A DNA stretch of 29,753 nucleotides, taken from positions 1 through 29,753 of the IMG/VR virus record IMGVR_UViG_3300009032_000257, one strand, 5' to 3'. Below, piece by piece: positions 24,247 through 29,753 of this stretch (position 1 is its first letter; each line of letters begins with the position of its first letter). The position numbers and the translations under genes were made by a program. Source of the DNA: a virus. Below the pieces are notes generated by a model, which was given only the letters and a program-made list of their open reading frames with translations, was not told where the DNA came from and ran no database searches.

Positions 24247-26592
24247 ATGATTGACAATTTGGTAAAAGAAAAACTAAAGGCCTCTATACGCATTGAGGAG
24301 GTGGCTGAACATCTAGACCTCCATCATAAATTAAACCTCAAGCGCGTTGGTGGTTATTTGGTTGGAAAATGCATTTCAGGGCATGAGTCAAAAACCGGTC
24401 AATGCTTCAGGCTAGGTTCTGGATGGAGCCAATTTCATTGCTTTAGCTGTAATGAATCCTTTGATGTAATAGAACTTGTTCAAATGGAAAAAGGCTTTGG
24501 CTATGTGGATGCATGCAAATATCTAGCAGAAACCTTTCGCTGTGATTTACTAGACGAGTTGCAGAGATATAAGCCCATTGCTCCTGAAACTAAAAAATCT
24601 TACGCTCTCGCCAACCTGTATGAATTGGTCTTCGAATATGGAAAAACCCTGCTCGCGAAGAAAGAAGGAAAAGAAGCATTTCAATATCTGACTGAAGTAA
24701 GAGGGTATGATACTGCTAAGCTTTTGACGACAGAATGGATTTATTGGCCCAAGGACGCGCAAATAAGAGAACACCTAAGGTCCCAGCTTCCACCAGAAAG
24801 ACATCACGAAATAAGCGAAATTAAACTCAATGGCGCGGGTGGTGATCTTTTTAGAGCAGCGCTTCCTTATAGAGACAAGTTTGGAAAAATATTAGGCTTT
24901 GCAAAAAGAGCAACCATCAAAGAAGGAGCTCCAGATTCCGATGGAAAACTTTATAGATGGAGCTATACAGCGGGTCTCAAAAAAGACGATCTTTTCAATA
25001 TTTATAAATGCAAACGCGAAAGCCAGCTTCTTCTCGTTGAAGGACTTCCAGATGCAGCCTATCTCCCTAGCCTTGGAATTCAAAACATCGTTGCAACAGG
25101 TCAAGGGGATTTATCTTCTAAGCACCTCGAAAGTTTAAAGATTTATGAAATAGAAAGTGTCGTTATTATTTTTGACAATGATTCTAAGGATAGCAAAGGG
25201 GAGATTGGATCTATTGAAAAGGCTAAAAAAGCCTCTGACATTTTGGAAGCAAATGGAATCAAAGCATTTATTCTTCCTCCTCATCTACTCAGTCCGTTTA
25301 AGGATCCAGATGAATTCGTCAAAGCCAATGGTCATGATGCATTTAAAAAATTGATCCAAGAAAATGCTCAATCACGAGCGAGATGGCTTCCTTCCTACCT
25401 TGCTTATAAAGACGACCTAAACACAGACATGGGTCGTTATTCTGCATTAGGAAGAGCCTCCAAAGAATATGTTAAAATTGAAGATGCTTTAGACAAGAGT
25501 ATCTTTAAGCAAGAAATGGAAGCAATTTTTAATCTGAGTCCTAATGAAATTGATGACATTATGGCTAAATCTCTAAAAGAGCAAAAAAAGAAAGATGAAG
25601 AAGAAAATTACAAAAAATCACTTGCAGAAGCTCAAAAGCTCATTTCACTCGGAGAGATAAAGAAAGCTGAGCAGATTCTTTCTCAAGTAAAAAAAGAGCA
25701 TAAAAAAGATGACTTTCTTCTTAAGCCTTATACTGTAGAAAACCTAAAGCAAGATTTATCAACTATTCAAGAAGGCCTGAAAACCGGATATAAATCACTT
25801 GATGCCACAATTCAAATCCCTCAAGAAGCCATCACCATTATTGCGGGAAGGCCCTCCCATGGAAAAACAACCGCATTGCTTAATTTTTTCGTCAATATGG
25901 TCAAGCTCTACCCAGATAGAGAATTTTACTTTTTTTCTTACGAAGAACCTAAAAATCAAATTCTGTTAAAAGTTCTGAATATCCTAACTGGGGAATTCAT
26001 CAATGAAGCCAATAACCTTGGTAACCTAGAAGGATATCTGAGAGGTGGTTTTACAAAAAATCCTAAGATCAATGAAGGAGTTGCTCTTCTTCAATCTCTG
26101 ACTGAAAGCCATAGATTAGTTGTTAGTGATTTTCCTTATTTTGTAGATGACCTAAGCAAAGTCATTGCCAGTTTGAAAGAACGTGGAAAAATGGGGGCAA
26201 TTTTCATTGATTATATTCAAAAAATAAAATTCAAAGGAAGATCTTCTACAAGACAGCTTGAGCTGCAAAAAATCTCTGAAACAATTCTGGAAACAGCAAA
26301 ATTCAATTCAGTTCCGATTATTCTTGGAGCACAGTTTGGAAGGGGGAACACCAAGCAAGAAGTTTTACGCCTCGATAATTTGCGTGAAGCTGGCGATATT
26401 GAAAACGATGCTAAGCTTGTTTTAGGTATCTGGAATGAAGCTAAAGAAAAATCAGACAGCAAGGGAGAGTCCCTCATGAGTCGAACTGTAGATTTCGATC
26501 TTGTTGTTCTTAAAAATCGCAATGGCCCATCCAATCAAACCATCTCTTTGGTATTTGACAGGCCCTTGTCTACACTAAGAGAGAAAAAATGA
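24247..26592 (+). CDS. Fused primase-helicase (zinc finger, TOPRIM, DnaB-like)
   Basis: A 781-residue protein. The N-terminus has a CHC2-like zinc site: Cys42, His46, Cys65 and Cys68. A TOPRIM domain follows, with LLLVEGLPDA (261-270; Glu265) and VVIIFDNDS (305-313; Asp310, Asp312). The region 440-490 is a charged helical linker. The C-terminal DnaB-like helicase has Walker A GRPSHGKT (534-541), a Walker B region GAIFIDYIQKI (650-660), and ILGAQFGRGNTKQ...LREAGDIENDA (692-721), typical of DnaB motifs. It would unwind and prime the plasmid. Chlamydial plasmids encode a DnaB-like helicase without a primase part, so this is a T7 gp4-like arrangement. It overlaps the next gene in an ATGA junction. 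Confidence 0.88.
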   Translation: MIDNLVKEKLKASIRIEEVAEHLDLHHKLNLKRVGGYLVGKCISGHESKTGQCFRLGSGWSQFHCFSCNESFDVIELVQMEKGFGYVDACKYLAETFRCDLLDELQRYKPIAPETKKSYALANLYELVFEYGKTLLAKKEGKEAFQYLTEVRGYDTAKLLTTEWIYWPKDAQIREHLRSQLPPERHHEISEIKLNGAGGDLFRAALPYRDKFGKILGFAKRATIKEGAPDSDGKLYRWSYTAGLKKDDLFNIYKCKRESQLLLVEGLPDAAYLPSLGIQNIVATGQGDLSSKHLESLKIYEIESVVIIFDNDSKDSKGEIGSIEKAKKASDILEANGIKAFILPPHLLSPFKDPDEFVKANGHDAFKKLIQENAQSRARWLPSYLAYKDDLNTDMGRYSALGRASKEYVKIEDALDKSIFKQEMEAIFNLSPNEIDDIMAKSLKEQKKKDEEENYKKSLAEAQKLISLGEIKKAEQILSQVKKEHKKDDFLLKPYTVENLKQDLSTIQEGLKTGYKSLDATIQIPQEAITIIAGRPSHGKTTALLNFFVNMVKLYPDREFYFFSYEEPKNQILLKVLNILTGEFINEANNLGNLEGYLRGGFTKNPKINEGVALLQSLTESHRLVVSDFPYFVDDLSKVIASLKERGKMGAIFIDYIQKIKFKGRSSTRQLELQKISETILETAKFNSVPIILGAQFGRGNTKQEVLRLDNLREAGDIENDAKLVLGIWNEAKEKSDSKGESLMSRTVDFDLVVLKNRNGPSNQTISLVFDRPLSTLREKK

Positions 26593-28235
26593 GCAACATG
26601 AACAATACCAAAGAAAAACCTAAGTCAAAAAAAATAAAAAAGCCTTCAATTCCACTTGTTGGAGAACTCATTATTCCTCCAAAGGATACGGAAACAAGTT
26701 ATCAACTCCATGTCGTTGATAAAAAAACTGGAAAAACCGTTGAAATTTTAGATTCTGTTGAAGACATACAATTGCTTGGCATGTCGCTCAAAATTAAATC
26801 ATCAGAAAAACAAGAGTGGGAATCCGCCATATCACCTATACAAAGCTTTTCTCCCAATCAGCTTGTCTCTTTGAAAAATATTCTGAATGAAATGGGCCCT
26901 ACTGCTCAACGCTCTCTTATAGAAGAAGCTATTCAGAATATTATCGACCAATCGTCAAATAAAGATACTTTTGCTCTTCCATCGCATGCTCTCATGTTTA
27001 CGTTGCTTGCTATGTTTGCCGGAAAGCCAGATATGATTCCAAGAAGACTTTTAAGCAAGCCTCATTCCGAATGGACTGCTATAGAGCAAAAAGAAGCCGA
27101 AGAATTTTTGTCTTCAATATTAAAAGTCGAAAAAAGCACTTCCTATTTGAATGGACGGGAAACAATCGAAGAAAAATATATTGCAGTCGTAAGCGATAAT
27201 CCAAAAGTAGAAGCACAGGCTGAAATTGACATCTCGCTTTTCAAATCTGACATTCACTTCAGAGAAGTTAGCTTAGCCCTTTATATCAAGCGTACATTTG
27301 GTGCTGAAGGATTGCGTCATCTTCTAGGTTTCTTAATTGGCCTAGAAGAAAATTTTAGAAAAGGCCATTTCATTTGGAGTGTAAATGATCATTTAGCAAG
27401 ACTTGGTCATAGAAAAAAGGCTAATGGCACCTATGACCATGAATTAAAGAAGACTGCCAGCGAAATTATCAGGGTCTTTCAGAGCCTTTTTATCACGGCC
27501 AGAAAAAAAGAGGGGAAAAAAGAGGTCATTCAAGGAGAACGCCTTTTTAGCATCGATGGATTTAGACAAGAGATATTCGATAAGGTTATCATCGATGAAA
27601 AAATCAAGCTAAGAGCAACTGATTTTTGGTATAAAAACGCATTTGAACCAAAAGATGGACAGTCAGCCAAATACACCAAACTTCTAAAGAAAATTGCTCA
27701 AGAGAACCATCGCGAGCATCCTCTAACGATTTATCTAACCCCACTATTGGCCATCTTCTGGAGAATGAATCCTCAACAGAAAATATCCATTCGCAGCTTA
27801 ATGGACTGGTGCGATTTAGATCCATCAGGAAGATATAAGATGAGAGACCTTAGATCTCTAGAGTCCGAGCTTAGCTATATGAAAGAGCATGGATACCTAG
27901 GAGACTGGTCTCATACAGGAGAAAAGTTTTTGCCTTCTGAGTGTGCAGATCCCTTTAGTTGCTCGCTTACACTGACCCCACCTGAGTGGTTAGGGCAAGA
28001 ATTAAGACTCGTACAAGCAAATAGAGAAATACCAGCACTGGAGAAAAAAGAAGATAAAATCCTTGGCATTGAAGAATTTAAGGAGATATACAAAAAATCC
28101 AAACTTAACGTTAGGCAATTTGGCAATCATCTTGGTATCACTGGACAAATGGTCAGTTTTCTCCTAAATGAAAAGAGGCACATTACGAAAGAAGTCTCTG
28201 ACAAAGTGAGGGCATTTGCTGACAAATTTTCGTAA
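26589..28235 (+). CDS. Probable plasmid replication initiator
   Basis: A 548-residue protein. The first 35 residues are Lys-rich. Middle helical regions include VSLALYIKRTFGAEGLRHLL (about 227-246), a HFIWSVNDHLARLGHR segment and LTIYLTPLLAIFWRMNPQQK (about 379-398), reminiscent of winged-helix Rep proteins. The C-terminus is an XRE-like HTH: KLNVRQFGNHLGITGQMVSF (about 508-527) followed by LLNEKRHITKEVSDKV. Location right after the helicase (ATGA overlap) and right before a 1-kb region with iterons, the first of which (28231) overlaps its end, supports a role as origin-binding initiator. I do not recognise an exact family, so the function is inferred from context and HTH. Confidence 0.58.
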   Translation: MSNMNNTKEKPKSKKIKKPSIPLVGELIIPPKDTETSYQLHVVDKKTGKTVEILDSVEDIQLLGMSLKIKSSEKQEWESAISPIQSFSPNQLVSLKNILNEMGPTAQRSLIEEAIQNIIDQSSNKDTFALPSHALMFTLLAMFAGKPDMIPRRLLSKPHSEWTAIEQKEAEEFLSSILKVEKSTSYLNGRETIEEKYIAVVSDNPKVEAQAEIDISLFKSDIHFREVSLALYIKRTFGAEGLRHLLGFLIGLEENFRKGHFIWSVNDHLARLGHRKKANGTYDHELKKTASEIIRVFQSLFITARKKEGKKEVIQGERLFSIDGFRQEIFDKVIIDEKIKLRATDFWYKNAFEPKDGQSAKYTKLLKKIAQENHREHPLTIYLTPLLAIFWRMNPQQKISIRSLMDWCDLDPSGRYKMRDLRSLESELSYMKEHGYLGDWSHTGEKFLPSECADPFSCSLTLTPPEWLGQELRLVQANREIPALEKKEDKILGIEEFKEIYKKSKLNVRQFGNHLGITGQMVSFLLNEKRHITKEVSDKVRAFADKFS

Positions 28236-28337
28236 ACAAAAGCGACCTATCTGAATCACAAAAGAAATATTCATTTTTTTGCGCTTAAACACTAGAAACT
28301 TAGAGGGAAATTGATATTCAAAAAAATGGTTAGTTCT

Positions 28338-28363
28338 TGTAAACAGTGTAAACAGAAGCGACC
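28338..28363 (+). repeat. Iteron unit 2 (tandem TGTAAACAG)
   Basis: TGTAAACAG is repeated directly, followed by AAGCGACCC. The unit recurs, slightly diverged, at 28926-28952 and 29108-29134. Confidence 0.7.
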
Positions 28364-28516
28364 CTTCTTATGCACTGAGAATACCCTGTTTGTAAACAGG
28401 ATCGCCCATCCTCAATCTCAATACCGCCCCCTCTCGTTCACGAGACCGCCCCTTCTCAATCCCAGCATGTTTTGTAAGTGCTTAATTTTGTTAGACTTAT
28501 CCTTAAGTAAACAACC

Positions 28517-28870
28517 CTAATTATATTCAACTAGAATATAAATGTTTACAGCTTCGCAGTAAACAGGCTCTCTCCCGCTTCGCTCCGAGAGCCAAGGAAA
28601 AACACATCTTAAAATAAAGATACCTTGCCTAAAGTATTTTATTTTATCAAAGTCGCTCACTTTCCCACCAGTTGCAATGTTTTTTGCTATTGTTTCTGAA
28701 AAGGTAGTCTCAAAAAAACTCAATGTGAGGCTAACCTTTTCTGAATGTGCGACGGACCTATTTGAAGAAAAAACAAAGATTTGTGCAAACTCTTTTCTGC
28801 ACTCGATTAGCAAATGATTGATCATGACGGTAAAGAACCCAAACCTCTTTGGTATTGCTCGTGTAAGCAT
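28517..28870 (-). CDS. Doubtful minus-strand ORF in origin region
   Basis: Could code for 117 residues from ATG 28870. Residues about 22-75 look protein-like (ECRKEFAQIFVFSSNRSVAH, TLSFFETTFSETIAKNIATG), but there is no purine-rich ribosome site and it overlaps inverted GTAAACA motifs, the GC-rich hairpin and an imperfect hairpin at 28698-28741 (GAAAAGGT with ACCTTTTC). It might be a remnant or part of a dispersed repeat. I cannot assign a function and consider it more likely not a gene. Confidence 0.22.
   Translation of the reverse strand: MLTRAIPKRFGFFTVMINHLLIECRKEFAQIFVFSSNRSVAHSEKVSLTLSFFETTFSETIAKNIATGGKVSDFDKIKYFRQGIFILRCVFPWLSERSGREPVYCEAVNIYILVEYN
28566..28593. repeat. GC-rich hairpin in origin region
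   Basis: GGCTCTC at 28566-28572 pairs with GAGAGCC at 28587-28593 around a 14-nt loop. It lies just after the inverted TGTTTAC/GTAAACA pair. It may be a replication structure or a weak terminator, though no T-run follows. Confidence 0.5.
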
Positions 28871-29237
28871 CAGGAGGCTGAATTTAGATAATAGGACGAT
28901 GTCCTCTCAAATAAAAATGGCATCTTGTAAACAGTGTAAACAAAATCGACCCTCTTCATTCACAATATTGAAACGTAACTCATTATTCAGCCTGGGAAAA
29001 CAGAAATGTTTTTTTATATCAGAAAAGTGAAAAAAACCTCGTTCATTATAGTATGAATAGATTTCTTAGACTTATCAACGAAAGGTTTTTGAATCGAGAA
29101 AAAAGCTTGTAAACTTGTGTAAACAGAAGCGACCTTCCTGATTCACATGAGTTATTTTTTTTTGAATTTGCTTTTTTCCTTATATGAAAAACACGGGGTC
29201 AGTTCAGAATTCGGCTTATAAAGCACGTTAAGGATTT

Positions 29238-29753
29238 TCATCTTCGATCACTTATTTTTGTCGTTCTTTCCAATATCCAATCTGTCATAATATTTAGTGC
29301 TGAAGGCGCTATTGTTTCTTCAGTTTGTTCATACTCATCCCACGATCCTATCACGCATGTTTGGAACGCATGATTGAGTTTTGGCAACGCAATGATTGTA
29401 TAGTCTTTATTGCCAGCTTTTTTGAGCGCTTTATCGATTAAAGGAAGGTTTTGTTTTGAAGATACCACTAGATCAATTTCACCGTTCAGCACTAACGTAG
29501 GAATGGTAATATGTCTCAAAGCAGTAGAAGGTTCATAAGAAAAGTAAAAATGACCCCATGGAGAATTGAATCTTTCTATGAATTCTTCAGTTACGATAGA
29601 ATGCATATTAACCCACGTTTTTTGATTCTCAGTCAATCCAGAGAAAGCGCCGATTAAAATCGGCATAGAGTTGTAGATGAAAGAGCTATACGTTGAAGTT
29701 TTAGCAAAACACAACGGCCACGAGTCATGCGCGGACAGTCGAGAGGTTGTACG
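29238..29753 (-). pseudogene. Alpha/beta hydrolase, C-terminal part (cut by window end)
   Basis: A minus-strand frame open from the window edge to the stop TGA (29240-29238), 171 residues. The C-terminal 120 residues resemble a family of S33-like alpha/beta hydrolases: SPWGHFYFSYEPSTAL, ITIPTLVLNGEIDLVV (with the expected acid Asp) and LPKLNHAFQ (with the catalytic His), then EETIAPSALNIMTDWI. The nucleophile Ser would be upstream of the visible part. The first 30 visible residues (RTTSRLSAHDSWP and the following) do not look like the family, so the gene may be broken or fused upstream; or it may simply be continuous beyond the window. Only the 3' end can be called. Confidence 0.6.

Larger units (their letters stand above)
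28236..29237. other. Putative iteron origin region
   Basis: About 1 kb without a convincing gene. It has repeated TGTAAAC(AG) motifs: CGTAAAC 28231; TGTAAACAG twice in tandem at 28338-28355; TGTAAACAG 28391; inverted TGTTTAC 28543 with GTAAACA 28559; TGTAAACAG/TGTAAACAA in tandem at 28926-28943; and 29108 and 29118. Four of these units continue into AAGCGACC or AATCGACC (near 28241, 28356, 28944 and 29127), and three of the four then have ATCACA or TTCACA about 10 nt on. A run of (A/T)CCGCCCC-type repeats is at about 28400-28460. AT-rich tracts lie at 28260-28280 and 29150-29180. This is the pattern of iterons next to a replication initiator gene. Confidence 0.62.

Noticed and set aside
28311-28520. 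Plus-strand ORF with CKQCKQKRP near its start
   Set aside because: The Cys/Lys/Gln pattern is simply the tandem TGTAAACAG iteron read in frame; the same peptide-like match recurs at 28921 for the same reason. No homologous protein recognised.
28818-29030. Plus-strand ORF of 70 codons
   Set aside because: Contains iteron sequence read in frame and lacks protein-like features.

Overview
This window has two parts. Positions 1 to about 21910 are the head, neck, tail, baseplate and fibre genes of a contractile-tailed phage (myovirus), all on the + strand and tightly packed. Positions about 22100 to 28235 are a plasmid-type maintenance and replication module: a ParA ATPase, two ribbon-helix-helix (RHH) proteins, a fused primase-helicase and a large initiator-like protein. 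It is followed by about 1 kb of iteron-bearing DNA that looks like a replication origin. No integrase, transposase, tRNA, rRNA or CRISPR array was seen. The simplest reading is a phage-plasmid, or a plasmid carrying a prophage. Terminase, lysis and integration genes are not present, so the element must extend beyond the window if it is functional. The host is uncertain. The DNA is moderately AT-rich, and the ParA plus DnaB-type helicase replicon with a degraded-looking flank would suit a chlamydia-like or other intracellular bacterium, but this is only an impression.

Layout. Head: portal, MuF-type minor head protein, prohead protease/scaffold fusion, capsid cement protein, major capsid protein (1-5459). 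Connector and neck: small head protein, DUF4054-like connector, tail-completion, head-closure, a Cse60-like small protein and the neck terminator (5460-7736). Tail: DUF3383-type sheath, DUF3277-type tube, a tail-assembly chaperone pair joined by a predicted -1 frameshift, and a short tape measure (7745-11823). Baseplate: Dit-like protein, plug, hub, Gp138-type spike, gp25-like wedge, gp47/J-like wedge, DUF2612-type protein (11823-17563). Fibres: seven probable adhesin, collar and accessory genes, ending in two tandem glycine-rich paralogues (17574-21910).

Three observations stand out. (1) Four separate DNA arrays are built from CCAN/NTGG tetramers held in a strict 4-bp register. They lie at 2349-2432, 22097-22148, 22304-22495 and, inside the coding sequence of the putative centromere-binding protein, 23767-23950. 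Of 63 CCA/TGG triplets in these arrays, 61 keep the register of their own array. This resembles, but is not the same as, the tetramer-box sites bound by ParG-type RHH proteins, and it suggests a dispersed centromere that includes one site in the phage head operon. (2) A domain of about 91 residues is inserted four times in three virion proteins: the capsid cement, the sheath and (twice) the baseplate J protein. In the sheath and baseplate it interrupts the same kind of host domain at the same place. (3) A T TTT TTT slippery site lies exactly in the overlap of the two tail-chaperone frames.

Working together, the structural genes would build a short contractile particle decorated with a shared surface domain. 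The ParA/RHH/CCAN system would segregate the element as an episome, and the primase-helicase, initiator and iterons would replicate it.
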